From Actinomadura sp. K4S16 (GTDB lineage: Bacteria > Actinomycetota > Actinomycetes > Streptosporangiales > Streptosporangiaceae): a stretch of 64,000 nucleotides of DNA. Shown here piece after piece: positions 48,310 to 57,124 of this stretch. Under the pieces are notes generated by a model. It worked only from the letters and a program-made list of their open reading frames with translations. It did no database searches and had not been told where the DNA came from. The translations under genes and the position numbers were made by a program. Positions within the stretch are counted from its first letter, which is position 1. Every line of letters begins with the position of its first letter. Location: the NCBI RefSeq assembly GCF_008327685.1, contig NZ_BDDE01000016.1:1-64000 (forward strand), read 5' to 3'.

Positions 48310-50523
48310 ATGTCTGAGAACAACGAAGCCGCCGCAGGCGGTTGCCCGGTCGCCCACGAGCGCGCCGCCCACCCGACCCAGGGTGGCGGCAACAACCGCT
48401 GGTGGCCGGAACGCCTCAACCTGAAGCTGCTCGCCAAGAACCCGCCCATGACGAACCCGCTGGGTGAGGACTTCAACTACGCCGAGGCGTTCGAGAGCCT
48501 CGACCTCCCCGCCGTGAAGCAGGACATCGCGCGCGTGCTCACGGACTCGCAGGACTGGTGGCCCGCCGACTTCGGCAACTACGGGCCGCTGATCATCCGC
48601 ATGGCGTGGCACAGCGCGGGCACCTACCGCGTCAGCGACGGCCGCGGCGGCGCCGGCGCGGGCCAGCAGCGCTTCGCGCCGCTCAACAGCTGGCCGGACA
48701 ACGCGAGCCTCGACAAGGCCCGCCGCGTGCTCTGGCCGGTCAAGAAGAAGTACGGCCGCAAGATCTCGTGGGCCGACCTGATGATCCTGGCCGGCAACGT
48801 CGCCCTGGAGACGATGGGCCTGAAGACCTTCGGCTTCGCCGGCGGACGCCGGGACGCCTGGGAGGCCGAGGAGGACGTCTTCTGGGGCCCCGAGACCGCC
48901 TGGCTCGACGACGAGCGCTACAGCGGCGAGCGCGAGCTGGAGAAGCCCCTGGCCGCGGTGCAGATGGGCCTCATCTACGTCAACCCGGAGGGCCCGAACG
49001 GCAACCCGGACCCGGTCGCCGCGGCGCGCGACATCCGCGAGACGTTCGCCCGCATGGCGATGAACGACGAGGAGACCGTCGCGCTGATCGCCGGCGGCCA
49101 CACCTTCGGCAAGACGCACGGCGCGGCCCCGGCCGACAGCATCGGCGTCGAGCCCGAGGCCGCCCCGCTGGAGGACATGGGCCTCGGCTGGAAGGGCACG
49201 CACGGCACCGGCAAGGGCCGCGACTCCTACACCAGCGGCCTGGAGGTCACCTGGACGCCGACCCCGACCAAGTGGGACAACACCTTCTTCGAGGTCCTCT
49301 TCGGCTACGAGTGGGAGCTGACCAAGAGCCCCGCCGGGGCGAACCAGTGGCGGCCGAAGAACGGCGCGGGGGCCGACACCGTCCCCGACCCCGAGGACGG
49401 CACGCTGAACCGCCAGCCGATGATGCTGACGACCGACCTCTCGCTGCGCTTCGACCCGATCTACGAGCCGATCTCGCGGCGCTTCATGGAGAACCCGGAC
49501 GAGTTCGCCGACGCGTTCGCCCGCGCGTGGTTCAAGCTGACCCACCGCGACATGGGCCCGGTCACGCGCTACCTCGGCCCGGAGATCCCGTCCGAGACGC
49601 TGATCTGGCAGGACCCGGTCCCGGCGGTGGACCACGAGCTCGTCGGCGCCGAGGACGTGGCGGAGCTCAAGCGCAGGCTGCTGGACTCCGGGCTGTCGGT
49701 CTCGCAGCTCGTCACCACCGCGTGGGCGTCGGCCGCCTCGTTCCGGGGCACCGACAAGCGCGGCGGCGCCAACGGCGCCCGCATCCGGCTGGAGCCGCAG
49801 CGCAGCTGGGAGGTCAACAACCCCGACGAGCTGCGGCAGGTGCTGCGCACGCTGGAGCAGGTCCAGGAGGCGTTCAACGCCGAGCAGACCGGCGGCAAGC
49901 GCGTCTCCATCGCCGACCTGATCGTGCTCGGCGGGTGCGCCGGGGTCGAGCAGGCCGCCAAGGCCGCCGGGTACGACGTCGAGGTGCCCTTCACTCCGGG
50001 CCGCACCGACGCCTCCCAGGAGGAGACCGACGTCGAGTCCTTCGAGGTGATGGAGCCGACGCACGACGGCTTCCGCAACTTCCTCCAGAAGGGCAACATC
50101 CTGCCGGGCGAGTTCCTCCTGATCGACAGGGCGAACCTGCTCACGCTGACGGCGCCCGAGATGACCGTCCTCGTCGGCGGCCTGCGCGCCATCGGGGCCA
50201 CCTACGACGGGTCGTCGCTCGGCGTCCTCACCGACACCCCGGGGTCGCTGACCAACGACTTCTTCGTCAACCTGCTCGACATGGGCACGGTGTGGAAGGC
50301 GACGGGCGAGGACTCCGCGACCTCCGAGACGTTCGAGGGCCGCGACGCCTCGGGCGAGCTCAAGTGGACCGGGAGCCGCGCCGACCTCGTCTTCGGCGCG
50401 AACTCCGAGCTGCGCGCCGTCGCGGAGGTCTACGCGAGCGACGACGCGGGCGAGAAGTTCGTCCAGGACTTCGTCGCCGCGTGGGACAAGGTCATGAACC
50501 TGGACCGGTACGACCTCACCTGA
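48310..50523 (+). CDS. katG: Catalase-peroxidase KatG
   Basis: 737 residues, complete. Distal site R97, W100, H101 in IRMAWHSAGTYR; proximal haem ligand H264 in GGHTFGKTHGAAPAD; cross-link residues W100, Y223 (GLIYVNPEGPNG) and M249 (ETFARMAMND) are all present. The C-terminal half is the usual inactive repeat (GGANGARIRLEPQRSWEVNN). It decomposes hydrogen peroxide and oxidises small donors, and activates isoniazid in mycobacteria. Ribosome site GGAAGGAAT before the ATG. Co-transcribed with furA. Confidence 0.97.
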   Translation: MSENNEAAAGGCPVAHERAAHPTQGGGNNRWWPERLNLKLLAKNPPMTNPLGEDFNYAEAFESLDLPAVKQDIARVLTDSQDWWPADFGNYGPLIIRMAWHSAGTYRVSDGRGGAGAGQQRFAPLNSWPDNASLDKARRVLWPVKKKYGRKISWADLMILAGNVALETMGLKTFGFAGGRRDAWEAEEDVFWGPETAWLDDERYSGERELEKPLAAVQMGLIYVNPEGPNGNPDPVAAARDIRETFARMAMNDEETVALIAGGHTFGKTHGAAPADSIGVEPEAAPLEDMGLGWKGTHGTGKGRDSYTSGLEVTWTPTPTKWDNTFFEVLFGYEWELTKSPAGANQWRPKNGAGADTVPDPEDGTLNRQPMMLTTDLSLRFDPIYEPISRRFMENPDEFADAFARAWFKLTHRDMGPVTRYLGPEIPSETLIWQDPVPAVDHELVGAEDVAELKRRLLDSGLSVSQLVTTAWASAASFRGTDKRGGANGARIRLEPQRSWEVNNPDELRQVLRTLEQVQEAFNAEQTGGKRVSIADLIVLGGCAGVEQAAKAAGYDVEVPFTPGRTDASQEETDVESFEVMEPTHDGFRNFLQKGNILPGEFLLIDRANLLTLTAPEMTVLVGGLRAIGATYDGSSLGVLTDTPGSLTNDFFVNLLDMGTVWKATGEDSATSETFEGRDASGELKWTGSRADLVFGANSELRAVAEVYASDDAGEKFVQDFVAAWDKVMNLDRYDLT

Positions 50524-50539
50524 TCGGGAACGTCCGGGA

Positions 50540-50582
50540 CGTCCGGGCCGGCCGCCGCGGCGTCCGGCCCGGACGCCTTTCG
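50540..50582. terminator. Terminator hairpin after katG
   Basis: CGTCCGGGCCG (50540-50550) pairs with CGGCCCGGACG (50565-50575), 11 bp, followed by CCTTTCGG. It ends the furA-katG transcript. Confidence 0.75.
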
Positions 50583-50607
50583 GACCGTTCGCGAGGACGC
50601 GGGACGC

Positions 50608-50622
50608 GGGGGGGGGGGGGGG
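50608..50622. repeat. G15 homopolymer
   Basis: Fifteen consecutive G bases between katG and the second fur gene, downstream of both stops. Such runs slip in replication and sequencing; length is uncertain. Confidence 0.8.
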
Positions 50623-50643
50623 CGGGCTCCGGGTGCGGCCGGG

Positions 50644-51078
50644 TCAGCCGGCGTCCGTCCGGCACGCCGGGCACAGGCCCCAGAACGTGACGTCGGCCTC
50701 GTCGACCAGGTATCCGGCGTCGTCCACCGGGTCGAGGCAGGGCGGGTGCCCCACGGCGCAGTCGACGTCCCTGATCGCGCCGCAGGCGCGGCACACCAGG
50801 TGGTGGTGGTTGTCGCCGACGCGCCCCTCGAACCGGGCCGGGCTCCCGGCCGGTTCGATCCGCCGGACCAGCCCCGCCGCGGTGAGCGCGTGGAGCGCCT
50901 CGTACACCGCCTGCAAGGAGATGTGGCCCACGCGGTCGCGCACGCCCTCGGCCAGAGCCTCGACGCCGAGGTGGTCGCCCGCCCGGACGGTGTCCAGCAG
51001 GGCCACGCGGGCGGCCGTCACCCGCAGGCCGGCACCGCGCAGATCCTCGGCGGTGGACGGGGTCTGGGACGCGGTCAT
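50644..51078 (-). CDS. Second Fur family regulator, paralogue of FurA
   Basis: 144 residues. LRVTAARVALLDTVRAGDHL and ISLQAVYEALHALTAAGLVR form the winged helix; GDNHHHLVCRACGAIRDVDC and LCPACRTD supply zinc and regulatory metal ligands. The C-terminal half is highly alike to FurA at 47848. ATG 51078 is used; the frame is open to 51111. It converges with katG. Upstream it has TTGTTGACTTAAG, which recalls the TTGACT before furA, so cross-regulation is possible. Peroxide sensing of the PerR/CatR kind is a fair guess. Confidence 0.88.
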   Translation of the reverse strand: MTASQTPSTAEDLRGAGLRVTAARVALLDTVRAGDHLGVEALAEGVRDRVGHISLQAVYEALHALTAAGLVRRIEPAGSPARFEGRVGDNHHHLVCRACGAIRDVDCAVGHPPCLDPVDDAGYLVDEADVTFWGLCPACRTDAG

Positions 51079-51219
51079 GGCGCCGAACCTTCCCTCACAA
51101 ACGCGATTCACTTAAGTCAACAAATGAGGCAAGTCTAGCCGGGCGGCCGCGACGCGGGCGCGGCCGGAAGCGGGCACGGCCCGCGCCCCGAGCCGGGACG
51201 CGGGCCGCCGGGGGGCCGG

Positions 51220-52794
51220 TCAGAAACCGGCGGTGATCTTGGTGAACTCCCAGGGCTGCTGGTCGGTGCCGCTGCAGTTCTCGGCCACGCCGCCGCCCGG
51301 GCAGGGCCGGTCCCGGTTGACCGACCAGAACGCCAGCCTGGCCAGGCCCTTGGACTTCGCCCAGTCGCGGATCTTCGTCCAGGTCGCGGTCGAGGTCGGC
51401 TCCTGCTGGTCGGACAGGCCGTTCATGCCGGAGATCCCCATGTGCGAGTAGGCGGTGGCGTCCGACCAGCCGAACGCCGACTTCAGCTCCGCCTTGAGCC
51501 CCTCGGACGCGTTGACGGTGCTGCCGTACATGTCCGCGCCGCCGCCGAAGTCGAAAGGCATGATCGTGAACACGTCCACGTCCGCCTGCAGCGCCGCGGC
51601 CTGGCCGATGAGCCGCTTGCCCCAGTAGTTCGGCCCGGTGGTGGTCGTGCCGAACGTCAGGATTGTCTGCAGGCCGGGGTTGTTGCGCTTGAGGATCTTC
51701 AGGGCGCCGAGGATGCGGTCCTGGACCGCTGCGTTCTCGAACTCGTCGCTGTTCTCGATGTCGATGTCGACGGCCTTGAGCCCGTGGGCGTCGATGACCT
51801 TCTGGTACGCGCCGGCCAGCGCCTCGGGCGTGGAGCAGTTCGGGCCGAGCTTGTTGCCCGACCAGCCGCCGACGGACGGCAGCACGTCGCCGCCGGCCGC
51901 GCGGATCTGCGCGATCGCCTGCTCGTCCACGCCGCCCTTGAGCGGGCGCTGCCCGTCCCATCCGGGGTTGCAGCCGCCGCTGGAGAGGATGAACGCCATC
52001 GTGAACCACTTGATCCCGGTGGCGCTCATGACGGTGGACGGGCTCGGCGGGTCGCCCCAGCCCATGTACAGGTAGGGCGCGGCGCGCCGGCTCGCGGGCG
52101 GCGGCTCCGTGCAGCCGGTCGTGGCGGCCGTGACCGGGCCGCTCGCCGCGGACTCGCCCGCGGTGTTGTACGCCTTCACCGTGTAGGTGTGCTCCGAGCA
52201 GGCGGTCAGCCCGCCGACGGTGGCGCCGGTCCCGGTGGCGGTGGCCTTGACGGCGGTGCCCTCGTAGACGCGGTAGCCGGTGACGGGGCCGGAGGAGGCA
52301 GACCACGACAGCGTCAGCGAGGTGTCGGTCCTGGCCGTCACGGTCGGCGCGCCGGGCGCGGAGGGCGTGCCGGGCGGAGGCGTGCCGCCGCCCGTGCAGG
52401 AGGCGCCGTTGACGGTGCAGTTCTGCGGCGTCCCGGCCCCGTTGACGATGAAGCCGAACGAGACGCTCGCCCCGGCGGCCACGCTGCCGTTGTACTCGCG
52501 GTCGGCGAACGCGGCGTGCTGCCCGGACGTGGTGAGGAGCGCGTCCCAGTAGGTCCCGACGGAAGAGCCGGACGGCAGGTCGAACTCGACCTTCCAGCCG
52601 CTGACGGCGGAGGCGGTCTCGTTCTTGATCGTGTACCTGGCCTCGTACCCCGAGCCCCAGTCGGAGGCCTTGGTGAAGGTCGCCGTCACCGAGGCGGCGG
52701 CGCCGGCCTGGACGGGGACGAGCAGGGCGAGGGCGAGGGAGCAGAGGGCGGTGAGCAGGAAACCGGGGAGAAGCCTTCTTCTTCGCAATGTCAC
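51220..52794 (-). CDS. Secreted chitinase GH18 with CBM2 and FN3 (fourth chitinase)
   Basis: 524 residues. Signal ends near QAGA-AAS; CBM2 with a CTVNGASCTGG tail at about 30-125; FN3 to about 235; GH18 from 240, with DVLPSVGGWSGNKLGPNC, LKAVDIDIENSDEF and ending AFWSVNRDRPCPGGG, the pattern of bacterial subfamily-B chitinases such as ChiC/D types. The start may be the GTG at 52794 or the TTG at 52788; GGAG just before overlaps the GTG, and the sister gene at 47464 also starts with TTG. It shares the palindromic operator with the main operon. Confidence 0.92.
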   Translation of the reverse strand: MTLRRRRLLPGFLLTALCSLALALLVPVQAGAAASVTATFTKASDWGSGYEARYTIKNETASAVSGWKVEFDLPSGSSVGTYWDALLTTSGQHAAFADREYNGSVAAGASVSFGFIVNGAGTPQNCTVNGASCTGGGTPPPGTPSAPGAPTVTARTDTSLTLSWSASSGPVTGYRVYEGTAVKATATGTGATVGGLTACSEHTYTVKAYNTAGESAASGPVTAATTGCTEPPPASRRAAPYLYMGWGDPPSPSTVMSATGIKWFTMAFILSSGGCNPGWDGQRPLKGGVDEQAIAQIRAAGGDVLPSVGGWSGNKLGPNCSTPEALAGAYQKVIDAHGLKAVDIDIENSDEFENAAVQDRILGALKILKRNNPGLQTILTFGTTTTGPNYWGKRLIGQAAALQADVDVFTIMPFDFGGGADMYGSTVNASEGLKAELKSAFGWSDATAYSHMGISGMNGLSDQQEPTSTATWTKIRDWAKSKGLARLAFWSVNRDRPCPGGGVAENCSGTDQQPWEFTKITAGF

Positions 52795-52859
52795 TCCCGG
52801 GAAGGAGACGTGGACGAGCGGGAATCCCCCGAGCCCCGAGTCGGTCGTGCGGTGATCTG

Positions 52860-52876
52860 ATAGGAAACTTTCCTAT
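52860..52876. promoter_or_regulatory. Chitinase operator palindrome, second copy
   Basis: ATAGGAAACTTTCCTAT, a perfect 8-1-8 palindrome about 66 bases upstream of the chitinase start at 52794. It has the same core as 47531-47549. Confidence 0.82.
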
Positions 52877-53014
52877 AAAACCCGACTGCACCGTAACCAT
52901 CGGTCCGCCGCTCCGCAAGCCCCAGGAACGCGCCGTCCGGCAAATCCCATGGAGAATGTCAGAAGTCACTGGCATGATCGTCCGCGTCTCAGAACAGGAC
53001 AGGACGGTACGTCG

Positions 53015-53743
53015 ATGCCTCCCAGAATCGTTTCCGGCGCCGTCGCGCTGGGCCTGGCCGCCGGTGTGCTCACCGCCGCCGGCGCCACCACCGCGGAAGC
53101 CGAGTCGCTGCAGTTCCACATCAAGGTGCCGAAGCACCTCTCCGTATCAAAGGGGGAATACAACAAGGCCTGCGCCATGGACGTCTGGGTGTGGGGCACC
53201 GAAGGCTCCACGGTCGCCTACTCCAAGGCCTACCTGATCGACCCCAACGGGCGGACCCCCTCGGCCGTGGTCTACAAGCGCGTCCTGCCCGGATATCAGG
53301 TCGGCTGGGGCGTCGGTTGCCCCAGCCAGGTGGAGGACCTCGGGAAATGGCGCGTCCGGGTCATCGCCTACAACAGGAGCGGCAAGGCCCTGGGAAGCCG
53401 TGAGGACTACTGGTACGAGAAGTACGACACGAAGATCCAGAGTTACAACGCGGCGCCGGAGCCCGTGCGCAAGGGCCGCCCGATCACCGTTTCCGGCCGG
53501 CTGAAGCGGCTCGCCGACAACACCCTCGGCTACACCTCGTACCCGGGCAAGACGATCCGCGTCTACTTCCGTCCCAAGGGCTCCGCGTCCTGGGCCTACA
53601 TGGGGTCGACGAAGACCGCCCGCGACGGCGGCTTCCGCAAGGCGTTCACGGCCAAGCGGGACGGCTACTGGCGCGCCTACTTCCCCGGCACGAGCAACTT
53701 CGACCGCCAGAAGTCCCTGGACGACTTCGTCGACGTCCGCTGA
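53015..53743 (+). CDS. Secreted protein with C-terminal Ig-like domain
   Basis: About 242 residues. Signal ends near TAEA-ESL; the ATG at 53015 starts the signal, while the frame opens earlier at 52949. Middle part: DVWVWGTEGSTVAYSKAYLI, GYQVGWGVGCPSQVEDLGKW. C-terminal: ITVSGRLKRLADNTLGYTSY, IRVYFRPKGSASWAYMGSTK, a beta-sandwich common in exported actinomycete proteins. Only two Cys. It may bind cell wall or matrix material; function not known. It lies next to the chitinase divergently but has no chitin-binding motif. Confidence 0.75.
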   Translation: MPPRIVSGAVALGLAAGVLTAAGATTAEAESLQFHIKVPKHLSVSKGEYNKACAMDVWVWGTEGSTVAYSKAYLIDPNGRTPSAVVYKRVLPGYQVGWGVGCPSQVEDLGKWRVRVIAYNRSGKALGSREDYWYEKYDTKIQSYNAAPEPVRKGRPITVSGRLKRLADNTLGYTSYPGKTIRVYFRPKGSASWAYMGSTKTARDGGFRKAFTAKRDGYWRAYFPGTSNFDRQKSLDDFVDVR

Positions 53744-53759
53744 CCCGGCTCCAAAGCGC

Positions 53760-53788
53760 GAACGCCCCGCCCGTACGGCGGGGCGTTC
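53760..53788. terminator. Bidirectional terminator
   Basis: GAACGCCCCGCC and GGCGGGGCGTTC form a perfect 12-bp stem with a five-base loop, between convergent stops at 53743 and 53802. Confidence 0.8.
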
Positions 53789-53801
53789 CGCGTACCGGGC
53801 C

Positions 53802-54338
<537 letters not shown>

Positions 54339-54492
54339 GGCCGTGCCCTGCCCGGTCAGGGTGGCCGCAATCATCACCTCTTCCGCGCGTCCGCCCGCCC
54401 TTCGACCACGAAAAAGGCGGCGCGGGGATGTCACAGACCCGTATGGACGGGTCGTCTTCAGGGGAGGAGCACATAAGGGAAGGAACAAGAGC

Positions 54493-55419
54493 ATGCGAGT
54501 TTTCGTCACGGGGGCCACCGGGGCACTGGGACGCCACCTCGTCCCCGGACTGCTCGCCGCGGGCCACGAGGTCACCGCCACCACCAGGACGCCCGTCAAG
54601 GCGGCGGCCCTGCGCGGGACGGGCGCGGAGGCGGTCGTCCTGGACGGACTGGACCGCGACGCCGTGGTCGCGGCGGTGCGGGCCGCGGCGCCGGACGTGA
54701 TCGTCCACCAGATGACGGCGCTGGCGGACATGGGGAGCCTGCGCAAGGTCGACCGGGAGTTCGCCGCGACCAACGAGCTCCGGACCCGGGGCACCGACAA
54801 CCTGCTGGAGGCCGCGGAGGCCGCGGGCGTCCGCAGGGTCGTCGCGCAGGGCCACAACTTCCTGTACGCGCACTCCGGCGGCCCGGTGAAGAGCGAGGAC
54901 GACGAGGTCGAGACGCGGCCCGTCCCGTCCGCCGCGCGGACGGTGGCGGCGATCAAGTACGTGGACGAGACCGTGCGGCTCAGGTCGCCGGAGGGGATCG
55001 TGCTACGGTACGGCACCTTCTACGGGCCCGGCGCCTCGGACTCCATGGTGGAGATGGTGCGGAAGCGTCAGATGCCGGTGGTCGGCGGTGGCGAGGGGGT
55101 CTGGTCGTTCATCGACACCGCCGACGCCGCGTCCGCGACGCTCGCGGCGATCGAGGGCGGCGCGCCGGGGGCCTACAACATCGCCGACGACGACCCGGCG
55201 CCGGTCGCGGAGTGGCTGCCCTACCTCGCCGAGGTGGCGGGCGCGAAGCCGCCGATGCGGGTGCCGGCCTGGCTCGGGCGAGTGCTCGCCGGCGAGTTCA
55301 TCGTGTCCAAGATGACCAGCGCGCGGGGCGTCTCGAACGAGAAGGCGAAGAAGGAGCTCGGCTGGGAGCCGCGCTACCCGAGCTGGCGGGAGGGGTTCCG
55401 CGCCGCGGTCGGCGCGTAG
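54493..55419 (+). CDS. NAD-dependent epimerase/dehydratase (extended SDR)
   Basis: 308 residues: MRVFVTGATGALGRHLVPGL is the TGxxGxxG loop, DVIVHQMTALADM, a Tyr-x3-Lys region shifted to IKYVDETVRLRSPEGIVLRY, WSFIDTADAASATL and AYNIADDDPAPVAEWL. The catalytic Tyr-Lys is not clear (KYVDE). It likely acts on a nucleotide sugar or a small carbonyl. AAGGAA before the ATG. Alone, divergent from the isochorismatase-like gene. Confidence 0.85.
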   Translation: MRVFVTGATGALGRHLVPGLLAAGHEVTATTRTPVKAAALRGTGAEAVVLDGLDRDAVVAAVRAAAPDVIVHQMTALADMGSLRKVDREFAATNELRTRGTDNLLEAAEAAGVRRVVAQGHNFLYAHSGGPVKSEDDEVETRPVPSAARTVAAIKYVDETVRLRSPEGIVLRYGTFYGPGASDSMVEMVRKRQMPVVGGGEGVWSFIDTADAASATLAAIEGGAPGAYNIADDDPAPVAEWLPYLAEVAGAKPPMRVPAWLGRVLAGEFIVSKMTSARGVSNEKAKKELGWEPRYPSWREGFRAAVGA

Positions 55420-55443
55420 CCGCGGGGCCGGTCGCGCCCGGGA

Positions 55444-56061
55444 TCAGCCGCGGATGTAGCCGATGATGAGGTCGGCGAGCTCGTCCACCATCCGCTCGTG
55501 CGGGATGGGCGGCCGGTCCAGGACGTACTTGATCGACAGCAGCCCCACGGTCTCGGTGATGACCCACAGCGTGGCGTCGATGTCGAGGTCCTCCCGGAAC
55601 TCCGCGCGGTTGAGCAGGAGGTAGACGCGGACCAGGTCGGTCAGCCGCCGCTGGAGGGCCGCGAGCTTGTCGAACGGGCCGAGCCGCGGCACCTGCTCGA
55701 CGACGATGCGCAGGAGGTCGGCGTTCTCCTCGAACAGCCGGATCTGGACGTCCAGGAGCGCGCGCCCGGCCTCCTGCCACGGCAGCCGCATCGTGGCCTC
55801 GATCTCCGCGCCGAGCCGGTCGGCGAGGCGGTCCGCGAAGCGGTCCAGGACGGCGATGACGATCGCGTCCTTGTTGGGGAAGTACTGGTACAGCGACCCG
55901 TTGCCGACGCCTGCGGCCTTGGCGATGCGGTTGGTGGAGGCGCCGTCGTACCCGCGCTCGGACAGAACGCGAGTGGCGGCCTCCAGGATCCGCTCGACCG
56001 TGCGGCGCGAACGGTCCTGGGAGGGGGTCCTGCGGGGTGAGAGCCCAGGTGAGCGCGCCAC
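55444..56061 (-). CDS. TetR family repressor of the DUF2236/acyl-CoA ligase operon
   Basis: 205 residues. Recognition region RILEAATRVLSERGYDGAST, NRIAKAAGVGNGSLYQYFPN, then a helical sensor (WVITETVGLLSIKYVLDRPP). It starts with GTG. It is divergent from the DUF2236-ligase operon, with two TAAGC-type half-site groups between them (56089-56118). Probably senses an acyl-CoA or lipid. Confidence 0.9.
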   Translation of the reverse strand: MARSPGLSPRRTPSQDRSRRTVERILEAATRVLSERGYDGASTNRIAKAAGVGNGSLYQYFPNKDAIVIAVLDRFADRLADRLGAEIEATMRLPWQEAGRALLDVQIRLFEENADLLRIVVEQVPRLGPFDKLAALQRRLTDLVRVYLLLNRAEFREDLDIDATLWVITETVGLLSIKYVLDRPPIPHERMVDELADLIIGYIRG

Positions 56062-56087
56062 CGGCCGATCCCTCCGAAACGCGACTT

Positions 56088-56118
56088 GTAAGCGACTGCT
56101 TATTCGCGTTTAGCTTAC
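56088..56118. promoter_or_regulatory. TetR operator with TAAGC/GCTTA repeats
   Basis: TAAGCgactGCTTA at 56089-56102 is a perfect 5-4-5 palindrome; GTAAGC at 56088 also pairs with AGCTTAC at 56112-56118. AT-rich, between divergent starts. Confidence 0.65.
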
Positions 56119-56186
56119 CGGAGCCGCCCCGCCGGCGGCCGGGTCGTCCGCCGGCGGCAGGAGTCGCTTCGTCAGGAGGTCGCGGC

Positions 56187-57101
56187 ATGACGGTGACCGA
56201 TGGGACGCCCGTGAACCCGCCGGCCGAGCGGGAGCGCCCCGGCGAGCCGACGCCGTTCGGGCCCGGTTCGCTTCTGTGGGAGCAGATGGGGCTCTACACC
56301 TCGGCGATCGCGGGCAACAGCGTGTTCATCCTCCAGGTGATGCACCCGGCGATCGGGACCGTGGTCGACCGGCTGTCGAGCTTCCGCACCGACCCCCTCG
56401 GCCGTGCCGCGCGCAGCTTCGCCTCGGTGCAGACCTGGGTCTACGGCGGGCGCACCGCCATCGAGGAGGGCAAGCGGCTCCGCGAGATGCACAAGCCGCT
56501 CAGCGCCGTCGACGAGGAAGGGCGGCGCCACCACGCGCTGTCGGCCGAGCCGTGGGCGTGGGTGCACCTCACCGGCTTCTACGCCGCCGTCACCGCCGCC
56601 GAGTACTTCGCCGCCGCCCCCTTGACCCCGGACGAGGAACAGCAGATCTTTGAGGAGTTCCTCCAACTGGGCAGGATCCTCCGGGTGCCCGAGCGGATGC
56701 TGCCCGAGAGCATCCCCGACTACTGGGCCTACTTCGACGACATGGTGGCCAACACTCTCGTCCCCCACAAGGTCGCACACGAGGTGCTCGCGCAGATGGA
56801 CCAGGTGCCGCCGAACGTGCCGGGGCCGCTGCGTCCGGCGGTCGCCCCGCTGAGCACGGCCGTCGGGCGGCTCGGACGACTGATCACGGTCGGTACCCTC
56901 CCGGCGCCGGCGCGCGAGAAGCTCGGCCTGCGGTGGACCGCGGCGGACGAGCGCAGGCTGCGCCTGGCCGGGCAGATCATCGGGCGTGGCACGCCGCTGC
57001 TGCCCGAGCGGGTCCGCTACATGCCGATTGCCTACCGCGCCCGGCAGGCGGCCCGCGCCGAGGAGCGGCTGGAGCGCGCCCTGGCGCGCCGGCCCATGTG
57101 A
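56187..57101 (+). CDS. DUF2236 (oxygenase MpaB-like) protein
   Basis: 304 residues. Recognisable DUF2236 parts: GPGSLLWEQMGLYTSAIAGN, ILQVMHPAIGTVVDRLSSFR, QTWVYGGRTAIEEGKRLREM, HKPLSA, WAWVHLTGFYAAVTAAEYF. These proteins hold a haem and oxidise hydrophobic substrates; the Latex-clearing and MpaB proteins are distant relatives. CAGGAGGT before the ATG is strong. It is 23 bases upstream of the acyl-CoA ligase, so the two work on one compound, perhaps a fatty or terpenoid acid. Confidence 0.88.
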   Translation: MTVTDGTPVNPPAERERPGEPTPFGPGSLLWEQMGLYTSAIAGNSVFILQVMHPAIGTVVDRLSSFRTDPLGRAARSFASVQTWVYGGRTAIEEGKRLREMHKPLSAVDEEGRRHHALSAEPWAWVHLTGFYAAVTAAEYFAAAPLTPDEEQQIFEEFLQLGRILRVPERMLPESIPDYWAYFDDMVANTLVPHKVAHEVLAQMDQVPPNVPGPLRPAVAPLSTAVGRLGRLITVGTLPAPAREKLGLRWTAADERRLRLAGQIIGRGTPLLPERVRYMPIAYRARQAARAEERLERALARRPM

Positions 57102-57124
57102 AGCACCGCAGGAGGTCGATCACC

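Noticed and set aside
47740..50064. 774-codon minus-strand frame opposite furA-katG
   Set aside because: It mirrors katG in another frame; composition (Gly, Arg, Leu, Val) is that of a high-GC shadow and there is no domain.
48558..50690. 710-codon plus frame inside katG
   Set aside because: A +1 shadow of katG, Arg/Pro/Gly-rich without domains.
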